Shown here one piece after another: positions 1 through 6,604 of a stretch of 7,194 nt of DNA (its first letter is position 1; each line of letters opens with the position of its first letter). The position numbers were made by a program, and so were the translations under genes. The notes beneath the pieces were generated by a model. It did no database searches, was not told the DNA's origin, and worked only from the letters and a program-made list of their open reading frames with translations. Source of the DNA: an uncultured Lacibacter sp. (GTDB lineage Bacteria; Bacteroidota; Bacteroidia; Chitinophagales; Chitinophagaceae). The stretch covers positions 1 through 7,194 of the forward strand of contig NZ_CAMLGT010000197.1 in assembly GCF_946479605.1 (NCBI RefSeq), given 5' to 3'.

Positions 1-1808
1 CGGGATTGCAACTGAATTCGATTTACCAGATCAATAACTTCAGTCCTTCAAGATTTTTAGTCAATAACCTTCTAAATGAACAGCTTGTTTTCAACTATCC
101 TGCACTGAAACAAGTGAAAATGAAAACAGAAATTGCATACGGAGAGGAAACGCTGAACCAATTTGTAAAGCAGGAAAGCAGTTTCCTTGATAATGCCATT
201 TATTTCAAACGTAACGACAGTTTGGATAACGGGTATAAAAACCGACGCTGGAGGTTGAAGCAGGATTTAGAATGGATCAAAGCAAACAAAAGCAGTTTAA
301 TAGCCCGGCTCTCATGGCAGCACAACACAATAGAAGGCCGATCATTCAATTATATCAGCCAAACCAACTTTGCTGATACTGTAGGTAACAATGGCAACAA
401 TAAGGGTTTTATTTTCACAGGCGATGTACAATTTACAAAGCGGCTCGACTCATCGAGAGCGTTAGCCATTTCACTTACGAGTACCTATTTGCATAACAAT
501 CAAAATACGAATACAGCGAGTGGGAATGTAGGGCTTATTTTTTCTCAGCCAGGTTCATCTTTTAATCTTGCAAAGCTTTTTGTAACAACAAATATTTCTG
601 AACACCAGTTGTTGTTTGACTGGATCTCTAAAAAAGGAAAAAAAATCAACAGTCATCAATTGATATTTTCGAATGGAAACATCGGTCTTGATAATTTGTT
701 TCGGATTGGAAAAACAACAGATGTTGATACAGATGAAATTATTCCCCGCTTGGGAAATACAGGTAGCTATAGTGATTATAATATCGGCTATCAATCCCGC
801 TGGAATATGCGTAAAGAAAAATCGATCAGCAACCTGAGTTGGTATGGCGGTCTGAGCTATATAGAACGCAATGACAAAGGATTTGGAAGAGAAACAAAAT
901 TATTACCGGTTGCAGTTGTAAGAATTTCACACACGATCTTAACTAAAGGCAAAGGTTCTTTTCCAGTGATTCTTGAGTTTTCAAATAAGGTTGTTCCTTT
1001 AGATCAGTTGCCAAGGGGTGAAAATGCGGTGCAGTTTAATTCGTTTCAGCAGTTTCGGTTCTCATTACGAAACCTGCCTGTATTTAATATGAGCGTTGCT
1101 TACACAAAACAAAGCTTAAGCGGAAAAATGTATTACGTAGCTCTGAGATCTGGCCGTGATTTTGTATCACCCGTTTTTACAAACAGCTTTGATTTATTTT
1201 ATAGTTTCTCTATTAAGGAATTTCTCAATCGCCCGACCAACAGATTTGGTTTTTATATGAGTCACGATTTTCCTTTATCAGCAATAAGGGCGATGCTGGG
1301 GTTGCATGCAAGTGTTGATTATCTGGAGCAGTACCTGCGCAATACATCCAATTCCGAAACTGTGAAAAATGGTACTTTGTTTTCTTCAGCCGGTGCAAGC
1401 TTAAAATTCAGAAGTTTCAGCAAAATTTCAATATCGGCAGAAAGTTCCATCAACTACAATGATATTCTTTTTACAAATGGGATAGATATCAATACGAATA
1501 CAAAAGCTGCGGTAAATTTGAGAAGTGGGTTAATGGTTCGTTATTTCATTTCCCGAAACAGTTCGGCTGGTGTTAAAACGAATACGTATGGTTTTGATCT
1601 GTTGAATAGGAAACAACAGCTTTTGTTCTCGGATATTGATTATATCTGGAGAGCTCCCAAAGGGAAATTTGAACTTCAGTTGCGGGCAGAGAATATTTTT
1701 AATGAAAGGAATTATGTGTTGACAGCTGTGACACTCTTAGCACAAAGCAGGACAGAAATTCCGCTCATTGGGCGGAATATTCAAATGTCGGTCAAGTTTA
1801 ATTTTTGA
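1..1808 (+). CDS. Outer-membrane beta-barrel / TonB-dependent-receptor-like protein, C-terminal part (5' truncated by window edge)
   Basis: The reading frame is open at the left edge (first whole codon at base 3) and ends at TGA 1806-1808, giving about 601 residues with no plausible start, so the true start lies upstream. What is seen is a long run of alternating polar/hydrophobic strands with aromatic ends and short turns, no transmembrane helices, and a C-terminal Phe (ending SVKFNF). A segment NIFNERNY about 35 residues from the end resembles the NLFNxxY signature in the last strands of TonB-dependent receptors. In Bacteroidota such barrels usually follow a carboxypeptidase-like regulatory domain and a plug, which would be outside this window. 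Role by family: outer-membrane uptake or barrel protein, substrate unknown. No SusD-type partner follows; the next gene is convergent. It could equally be a non-TonB 'outer membrane beta-barrel family' protein; the barrel call is firm, the transport call is not. Confidence 0.8.
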   Translation, partial: GLQLNSIYQINNFSPSRFLVNNLLNEQLVFNYPALKQVKMKTEIAYGEETLNQFVKQESSFLDNAIYFKRNDSLDNGYKNRRWRLKQDLEWIKANKSSLIARLSWQHNTIEGRSFNYISQTNFADTVGNNGNNKGFIFTGDVQFTKRLDSSRALAISLTSTYLHNNQNTNTASGNVGLIFSQPGSSFNLAKLFVTTNISEHQLLFDWISKKGKKINSHQLIFSNGNIGLDNLFRIGKTTDVDTDEIIPRLGNTGSYSDYNIGYQSRWNMRKEKSISNLSWYGGLSYIERNDKGFGRETKLLPVAVVRISHTILTKGKGSFPVILEFSNKVVPLDQLPRGENAVQFNSFQQFRFSLRNLPVFNMSVAYTKQSLSGKMYYVALRSGRDFVSPVFTNSFDLFYSFSIKEFLNRPTNRFGFYMSHDFPLSAIRAMLGLHASVDYLEQYLRNTSNSETVKNGTLFSSAGASLKFRSFSKISISAESSINYNDILFTNGIDINTNTKAAVNLRSGLMVRYFISRNSSAGVKTNTYGFDLLNRKQQLLFSDIDYIWRAPKGKFELQLRAENIFNERNYVLTAVTLLAQSRTEIPLIGRNIQMSVKFNF

Positions 1809-1829
1809 TTCAGAGTTTATATGAAATGT

Positions 1830-1853
1830 AAAGGGAGTCAAAAGACTCCCTTT
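1830..1853. terminator. Bidirectional intrinsic terminator between convergent genes
   Basis: A perfect 10-bp inverted repeat (AAAGGGAGTC, AAAA loop, GACTCCCTTT) lies 21 bases after the stop of the barrel gene and 21 bases past the stop of the convergent sortilin-like gene. On the + strand the stem ends in TTTT, and the A-rich left arm gives a short U run on the other strand. Position and symmetry suit termination of both genes. The U tracts are short, so efficiency is uncertain. Confidence 0.75.
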
Positions 1854-1874
1854 TACACTATCGAAAAATAACGA

Positions 1875-4800
1875 TCAGTCTTTAAACAACTTCACCGGTG
1901 TGCTTTCTGCCAATTTTCTGTAGGCAGCCCACTTGCCGGTTATAAATTCATTGATTTTGTTTACACTTTCGGTAACTGCTGTTTCAGCTTCTGCCACCAG
2001 TCGTTCTGTTTGTGCAGTTGGTGCAGCAATCTTTCCGCTAATTTCCTGGCGGGCAGCACCTAAAATGCTTTGCGTGGTAATATCGGCATAGCGTGTAATA
2101 CCTTGTCTGTCGGTAGCATTACGGCCAAAAATGCTTTCACGTATCTTTTTAATTTCATCACGCATCTTCGCTGTTTCTTTACGCAGGCTGTCAACATCTT
2201 TTCCTTCAGCACCACGTAACTGCCCTTCCATTTTTGTGAGCGTTTCTTCTGCATCAAGTATTTTGTCAATAGCAGCTGTTAATTTGTCTGCACTTAACTG
2301 CAAACGTTCAGCTGTTTTTTTCTTTGCATCATATACGTCACGAGGTTGCGGAATACGTGGATCTGCTTTTACAGTAAGCATGGTACTGTCGCTATGTTTA
2401 CCGAGGCTTACAACCATTTTGTATGTACCGGGATATACTGGCCATCCACCACCTTGTTCCGGTGCGTTTGGTCTTGGCTTAGGGCTTCCGGGGAAACGAT
2501 TTCCTTTTGTATCAAAGTTCCAATAGAAACGGTTGAGTCCGCTGTCGGCTTTTACACGCAATGTGCGGAGTTGTTTTCCTGCATCATCATAAATTTTTAC
2601 AACAGCCGTATCAGCTTTTGCTTTGCTTGTATCGGCTGCATGGTTTACAAAGAAAGAAACCATTGCACCTCTTCTCCTGTTTTCACCTTCATATAAACCC
2701 CAAGTGCTCCATTCGTAACCCGGCGCATTGCGGAAGCTGGCCTGGTAAGCTGTTGGTGCTTCAAATACTTTTACCTTGGTTGATTGTGATGCGCCGTTTG
2801 CTTTTGCAGCAGCACGCAACGGACGGATATCATCCAGCACCCATACTGCACGGCCAAAGGTTGCAATCACCAGATCAGCCTCACGTTCCTGGATGGTTAA
2901 ATCATAGGTTGATACACTTGGGTAACCGTTTTTCCATTGCTGGAATGTTTTCGCATTATCAAAACTTACCCATAAACCATGTTCGGTTCCAACAAAAATG
3001 AGGTTAGGTTCTGCAGGATCCTGTATCATACAAAGTGCATAACCTTTCAATCCTTTGTTGGCTAATATATTTTCCCATGTTTTACCAAAATCTTTTGTGC
3101 GGAAAATGGTGATGGCAAAATCACCACGACGATAATCGTTACTCACAACAAATGCTTCTGCTTCATTGTATCTGCTTGCCTGCACCTGTGTGATCCATGC
3201 ACCTGCGTTCATGCCCGGAATTTTTCCACGGAAGTTGGTCCATGTTTTACCGCCATCTCTTGTTAACTGCACATTGCCATCATCGGTACCAACCCAGATC
3301 ACATCTTTATTTTTTGATGATGGTGCAATGGCCATAATGGTGTTGAAATTTTCAGCACCGGTAATATCCAATGTTAAACCACCTGTTTCTTCTTTCTGCT
3401 GTTCAGGATTGTTGGTAGTAAGATCGGGTGAGATGATGCTCCAGGTTGTTCCTTTGTCTGTACTCTTGTGTAAAAACTGGCTGCCGAAATAAACAGTGTT
3501 TGCATCGAAGGGATCAAGTGCAATACCACTGTTCCAGTTAAAGCGCATTTTCTTTCTTGCTTCAGGAGCCGGCGGACGAACAAACTCTGTTGCACCTGTT
3601 GCTACATTGTAACGGCCAACAGAACCACCCTGGCTCATGGCATATACCCATTTGCTGTCGGTAGGATCAGGCACTACATCAAAACCATCACCACCCCAAA
3701 GGCTTTCCCAATAGTAGTTGCGGATGCCGCCATCAACCCATGTGTAAGCAGGTCCACGCCAGCTGCCGTTATCCTGCAGGCCACCCATTACGTTGTAAGG
3801 AATTTCGTTATCAACATTAATGTGATAGAACTGACCGAAGGGTAACTGCTCATCGAAGCGCCATGTTTTACCACGGTCTTTGCTGATGCCAATACCTCCA
3901 TCGTTTCCTTCAATGATCAGGTTTTCGTTTGTTGGATGAATCCACCAAGCATGGTGATCGGGGTGAATACCATTGTAAGGGATCAGCGTAGTAAATGATT
4001 TACCACCATCCTCACTCATGGTAACTGTTGAGTGAATATCATAAATGCGGTTTTCATTTTTTGGATCAACATAAATTTCATTGTAGTAGAACGGACGATC
4101 GGTAACCTGTGCAGGATCACTGTTCACCAGCTTCCAGGTAAAGCCACCATCTTCACTTTTATAAAAACCATTTTTGGTTGCTTCTACTTTTGCATACACA
4201 ATGTTTGAACGGCCGGGAGCAAATGCTAAACCACAGCGACCAATCGGGTCAGCAGGTAAACCATCTTCTTTACCTAATTTTTTCCAGCTCTTACCGCCAT
4301 CAACAGTCAGGTAAATACCGCTGCCGGGGCCACCGCTGTTGAAGTTCCAGGGCTTGCGCTGGTGCTGCCACATGTTGGCAATAAGTTTATTGGGGTTTGA
4401 GGGATCCATTACCAACTCCGCACAACCACTTGTATCGTTGGTGTACAAAATGCGTTGCCATGTTTCGCCACCATCAGTTGTTTTATATACGCCACGTTCG
4501 CTGTGGATACCATACGGGTTACCGATTGCTGCAGCATATACCGTGTTGGGATTTGCTGGATCGATGAGGATGCGGTGGATGTTTCTTGTTTTTTCAAGAC
4601 CCATGCGTTTCCATGTTTTACCGCCATCGAGTGTTTTGTAAATGCCTTCACCTAAATTGAGTGAGTTGCGTGGGTTACCCTCGCCGGTACCAACCCATAT
4701 TACTGATGGATTACTCTGCTGTACTTTAAGCGCACCAATATTTAAAATTGGTTGCTCATCAAAGAGTGCTGACCATGTGGCACCACCGTTCTCGGTTTTC

Positions 4801-4994
4801 CATACACCGGCACTGGCGCCACCCACAAAAAAGATCTCTGGGTTGCTGTTAATGGCATCAATGGCTGTAACACGGCCACTCATACCGGCGGGCCCGATGT
4901 TTCGGGGTTTCATGTTTTTAAACTGATCGAGTTTAACCTGTGCCTGGGATGCAAGACACAGCGAGGCCGTAACGGCCAGAGCGATAATTCTCAT
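1875..4994 (-). CDS. Exported sortilin/VPS10-like Asp-box beta-propeller protein with C-terminal Ig-like and helical regions
   Basis: The product is 1039 residues from the ATG at 4994. That start gives a clean signal peptide (MRIIALAVTASLCLASQA, then QVKL); an in-frame ATG at 5066 would add 24 residues ahead of it. Eleven Asp-box (S/T-x-D-x-G-x-T-W-like) motifs are visible, near residues 67, 121, 172, 230, 280, 326, 371, 511, 578, 633 and 677. They mark beta-propeller blades of the BNR/sortilin/photosystem-II-stability type. Other family-type segments are HPDHHAWWIHP (about 344-354), NDGGIGIS (364-371), GLQDNGSWRGP (405-415) and FGRAVWVLDD (713-722), the last closing the propeller region. Residues about 776-878 look like an Ig/FlgD-like domain with a YPGTYK turn; about 882-952 and 991-1031 are charged, helical and probably coiled coil. 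No type IX secretion C-terminal domain is seen, suggesting a periplasmic location. Relatives are often labelled 'glycosyl hydrolase', but I see no catalytic signature; ligand or substrate is unknown. Confidence 0.9.
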   Translation of the reverse strand: MRIIALAVTASLCLASQAQVKLDQFKNMKPRNIGPAGMSGRVTAIDAINSNPEIFFVGGASAGVWKTENGGATWSALFDEQPILNIGALKVQQSNPSVIWVGTGEGNPRNSLNLGEGIYKTLDGGKTWKRMGLEKTRNIHRILIDPANPNTVYAAAIGNPYGIHSERGVYKTTDGGETWQRILYTNDTSGCAELVMDPSNPNKLIANMWQHQRKPWNFNSGGPGSGIYLTVDGGKSWKKLGKEDGLPADPIGRCGLAFAPGRSNIVYAKVEATKNGFYKSEDGGFTWKLVNSDPAQVTDRPFYYNEIYVDPKNENRIYDIHSTVTMSEDGGKSFTTLIPYNGIHPDHHAWWIHPTNENLIIEGNDGGIGISKDRGKTWRFDEQLPFGQFYHINVDNEIPYNVMGGLQDNGSWRGPAYTWVDGGIRNYYWESLWGGDGFDVVPDPTDSKWVYAMSQGGSVGRYNVATGATEFVRPPAPEARKKMRFNWNSGIALDPFDANTVYFGSQFLHKSTDKGTTWSIISPDLTTNNPEQQKEETGGLTLDITGAENFNTIMAIAPSSKNKDVIWVGTDDGNVQLTRDGGKTWTNFRGKIPGMNAGAWITQVQASRYNEAEAFVVSNDYRRGDFAITIFRTKDFGKTWENILANKGLKGYALCMIQDPAEPNLIFVGTEHGLWVSFDNAKTFQQWKNGYPSVSTYDLTIQEREADLVIATFGRAVWVLDDIRPLRAAAKANGASQSTKVKVFEAPTAYQASFRNAPGYEWSTWGLYEGENRRRGAMVSFFVNHAADTSKAKADTAVVKIYDDAGKQLRTLRVKADSGLNRFYWNFDTKGNRFPGSPKPRPNAPEQGGGWPVYPGTYKMVVSLGKHSDSTMLTVKADPRIPQPRDVYDAKKKTAERLQLSADKLTAAIDKILDAEETLTKMEGQLRGAEGKDVDSLRKETAKMRDEIKKIRESIFGRNATDRQGITRYADITTQSILGAARQEISGKIAAPTAQTERLVAEAETAVTESVNKINEFITGKWAAYRKLAESTPVKLFKD

Positions 4995-5154
4995 ACAAGC
5001 TTGTTTTAGGAGAACTGAAATTGAGAAAACAATACTGCCCTTCCAAAAGTTTTTGATAAGCGGCACAGGAATGGAATGGTTTTAGCGACTAATTGCCTGT
5101 TATTGCGGGCCTTGCAACATCTCTGATTATATGAAGGGAGTTGTTTTAACAAGG

Positions 5155-5181
5155 TTGCAGCACAATTAAGCATTATTTTTG
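5155..5181 (+). promoter_or_regulatory. Candidate Bacteroidota-type promoter for the YceI-family gene
   Basis: TATTTTTG at 5174-5181 matches the Bacteroidota -7 consensus TAnnTTTG exactly. A TTG at 5155-5157, 16 bases upstream, could serve as the -33 element, slightly closer than usual. Transcription would start near 5188, leaving an A-rich leader of about 30 bases without a Shine-Dalgarno sequence before the ATG at 5219. This is a motif match only; the spacing is the weak point. Confidence 0.55.
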
Positions 5182-5218
5182 ATGTTCAAACACTAAAAAA
5201 ACCTAAACACGAAACAGT

Positions 5219-5857
5219 ATGAAACAGTTCTTCTTATCAGTAGTTGCCATTGGTTCTGTGGTTGCTTTGGCAGCTTTTATTCCTAAAGAAAACAAAGGAA
5301 CGATCCAACCCTTAAGTGCTAATGTGCAAACGCCTTCAAAGTGGACTTTAGACAGGTCGCATTCAAATGTAAAATTCGCCGTAACACATATGGTGGTTTC
5401 AGAAACAGAAGGTTCTTTCAAAATTTTTGATGGTACGGTGGAGCATACAAAAGCCGACTGGAGTGATGCAAAGATCAACTTTAGCGTTGATATTAATTCT
5501 ATTAATACCGACAATGAAAACCGTGACAAGCATTTAAAGGGTGATGATTTCTTTAATGCAGAAAAATTCCCTAAAGCAACATTTGTGGGCAAATCGTTTA
5601 AACCTCTTGGAAACAACAAATACGAACTGGTGGGCGATCTTACGATTCGTGATGTAACCAAAAGCGTAAAGTTTGATGTAAAGTTTGGCGGTATTGCACC
5701 CAGCACACGTGGCGATAAAGCAGGGTTTAAAGCAACAACTACCATCAATCGTTTCGATTACAACCTCAAATGGGATCGTGCAACAGAAGCAGGCGGATTG
5801 GTTGTAGGGAAAGATGTTGATATTACCGTTTTACTTGAATTAAATAAAGCAAAATAA
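5219..5857 (+). CDS. YceI-family periplasmic (lipocalin-like, lipid-binding fold) protein
   Basis: The product has 212 residues. An N-terminal signal sequence (Lys-2, then a hydrophobic run FFLSVVAIGSVVALAAF) is followed by a linker to about residue 40 and then one complete YceI domain. Family landmarks in order are WTLDRSHS (42-49), His57, NRDKHLKGDDFF (101-112), KFPKATF (116-122), GDLTIRDVTK (139-148), INRFDYNLKW (176-185) and VGKDVDITV (196-204). YceI proteins form an extended beta-barrel that binds isoprenoid or amphiphilic lipids; a role in lipid handling or envelope stress is known for the family and only inferred here. No lipobox Cys is present, so it should be soluble periplasmic or anchored by its N-terminal helix. 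It is divergent from the sortilin-like gene and convergent with the DUF4920 gene. It ends in tandem TAA TAA stops. The start is supported by the signal peptide and the A-rich upstream leader. Confidence 0.93.
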   Translation: MKQFFLSVVAIGSVVALAAFIPKENKGTIQPLSANVQTPSKWTLDRSHSNVKFAVTHMVVSETEGSFKIFDGTVEHTKADWSDAKINFSVDINSINTDNENRDKHLKGDDFFNAEKFPKATFVGKSFKPLGNNKYELVGDLTIRDVTKSVKFDVKFGGIAPSTRGDKAGFKATTTINRFDYNLKWDRATEAGGLVVGKDVDITVLLELNKAK

Positions 5858-5860
5858 TAA

Positions 5861-5874
5861 TCTGGTATACCAGA
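5861..5874. repeat. 14-bp perfect palindrome
   Basis: TCTGGTATACCAGA reads the same on both strands with no central loop. It sits just after the tandem stop codons of the YceI gene and 6 bases before the terminator stem. A spacer-free palindrome is better suited to binding a dimeric protein than to forming an RNA hairpin, but a small hairpin with a TATA loop is also possible. Function is not established. Confidence 0.5.
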
Positions 5875-5880
5875 ATAAAA

Positions 5881-5912
5881 CAAAAGACCTTCGCAGATGC
5901 GAAGGTCTTTTG
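5881..5912. terminator. Strong bidirectional intrinsic terminator between the YceI and DUF4920 genes
   Basis: A perfect 14-bp stem (CAAAAGACCTTCGC, AGAT loop, GCGAAGGTCTTTTG) lies between the two convergent stop codons. T-rich sequence follows on the + strand (CTTTATTTCTT), and on the - strand the hairpin is followed by TTTTATT, so it can serve both genes. Confidence 0.9.
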
Positions 5913-5955
5913 CTTTATTTCTTACTAAAGAACCTTTTTTATAGTCGTTTATAGT

Positions 5956-6426
5956 TTACAACACCAATACACCGGCAGCTACAAACTGAACTTCTTTCTT
6001 TGCTTCTTTGATCTTTTTCACTTCTTCTTTGCTTTTGCCTGCATCTTCAGCATAGTGCTTCTGCTGCTTCACGCTTACTTCCTTTACTTTGGCTTCACCT
6101 TCCAGTACAACAGTTTGGCCAACCAGGTTTTTTGGCATAAAGAACGCATAGTCTTTAAATTTCACCATAATGGTTTCGCCATTTCCTTTATCCACTTTCA
6201 TCCAGCAGCCTTTTTCCTGGCATACTTCGGTTACTTTACCTGTGATCTTTCCAGCGAATTTACCGGCACTTTGCACTTGTTCTTCCATGTTTGCAATAGT
6301 AGCCACATCTTTGTTTTCGGTTCCTGCACCATAGGTTACACCTTTTTCTGCAGGTTTAGGATTGTTTTGAGCCATAGCAGCAACGCTTATAAAAGCAGCC
6401 ATCAAAACAAAAGACAGTTTTTTCAT
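5956..6426 (-). CDS. Exported DUF4920-domain protein
   Basis: The product has 156 residues. A signal peptide (MKKLSFVLMAAFISVAAMA, then QNN) predicts export with cleavage after residue 19. The mature part matches the DUF4920 pattern as I recall it: an N-terminal YGAG segment (32-35), GKVTEVCQEKGCWMKV (63-78) with Cys69 and Cys74, KFKDYAFFMP (89-98), VLEGEAKVKEVSV (107-119), HYAEDAGKSKEEV (124-136), and a closing AAGVLVL. This resembles a small beta-barrel/OB-like fold. The two Cys residues could form a disulfide or bind metal, and the His/acidic HYAED segment could contribute a ligand, but no function is established for the family to my knowledge. Length is typical for such proteins. It is a single gene, convergent with the YceI gene and divergent from the esterase-like gene. 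The leader before the ATG is A/T-rich with no Shine-Dalgarno. No convincing -7/-33 pair was found upstream. Confidence 0.88.
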   Translation of the reverse strand: MKKLSFVLMAAFISVAAMAQNNPKPAEKGVTYGAGTENKDVATIANMEEQVQSAGKFAGKITGKVTEVCQEKGCWMKVDKGNGETIMVKFKDYAFFMPKNLVGQTVVLEGEAKVKEVSVKQQKHYAEDAGKSKEEVKKIKEAKKEVQFVAAGVLVL

Positions 6427-6604
6427 GCTTTATTATTTTAGAGCAGTAAAGTTAACAAGCTTGCTGATGGTAGCAAATTCCGGCTGTTAAAAATCTACGA
6501 ACGGACAAATCAATACCCACTGGTTCAGAAAAATAATCTGTTGGTTAAACCGTTTAGCTCTAAATTGGTCTACCCAATGTAAAATACAGCCCAACCAATA
6601 CTAT
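6427..6604. other. Divergent intergenic region
   Basis: This 178-base stretch separates the starts of the DUF4920 gene (leftward) and the esterase-like lipoprotein gene (rightward), so it should hold promoters for both. I see no ORF or RNA gene in it. The right half contains several TTGG/CCAA motifs and one weak promoter candidate. Confidence 0.6.
6541..6568 (+). promoter_or_regulatory. Weak candidate promoter for the esterase-like lipoprotein gene
   Basis: TTGG at 6541-6544 and TAAATTGG at 6561-6568 are separated by 17 bases after the TTG. They resemble a -33 TTG and a -7 TAnnTTTG with one mismatch. The implied transcript would have a leader of about 30 bases before the ATG at 6605. This is a one-mismatch motif in AT-rich DNA and may be chance. 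Confidence 0.3.

Noticed and set aside
1..1808. Treating the codon at base 6 (TTG) as the gene start
   Set aside because: The frame is already open at the window edge, and the protein begins mid-barrel with no signal peptide or plug.
2131..3001. Overlapping + strand open frames inside the sortilin-like gene
   Set aside because: They are antisense shadows of a coherent 1039-residue protein and are Cys/Ser/His-rich without family features.
5044..5051. Possible - strand promoter element for the sortilin-like gene (CAAAAGTT on the + strand)
   Set aside because: It misses the conserved TA of the -7 consensus and has no partner -33 element at a suitable distance.
5203..5748. A 181-codon open frame on the - strand across the YceI gene
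   Set aside because: It is antisense to a clear YceI-family protein, has a low-complexity Ser/Leu-rich translation and matches no family I recognise.
6055..6441. A 128-codon open frame on the + strand opposite the DUF4920 gene
   Set aside because: It is a Phe/His-rich shadow of the Lys/Glu-rich real gene on the other strand, with no domain signal.
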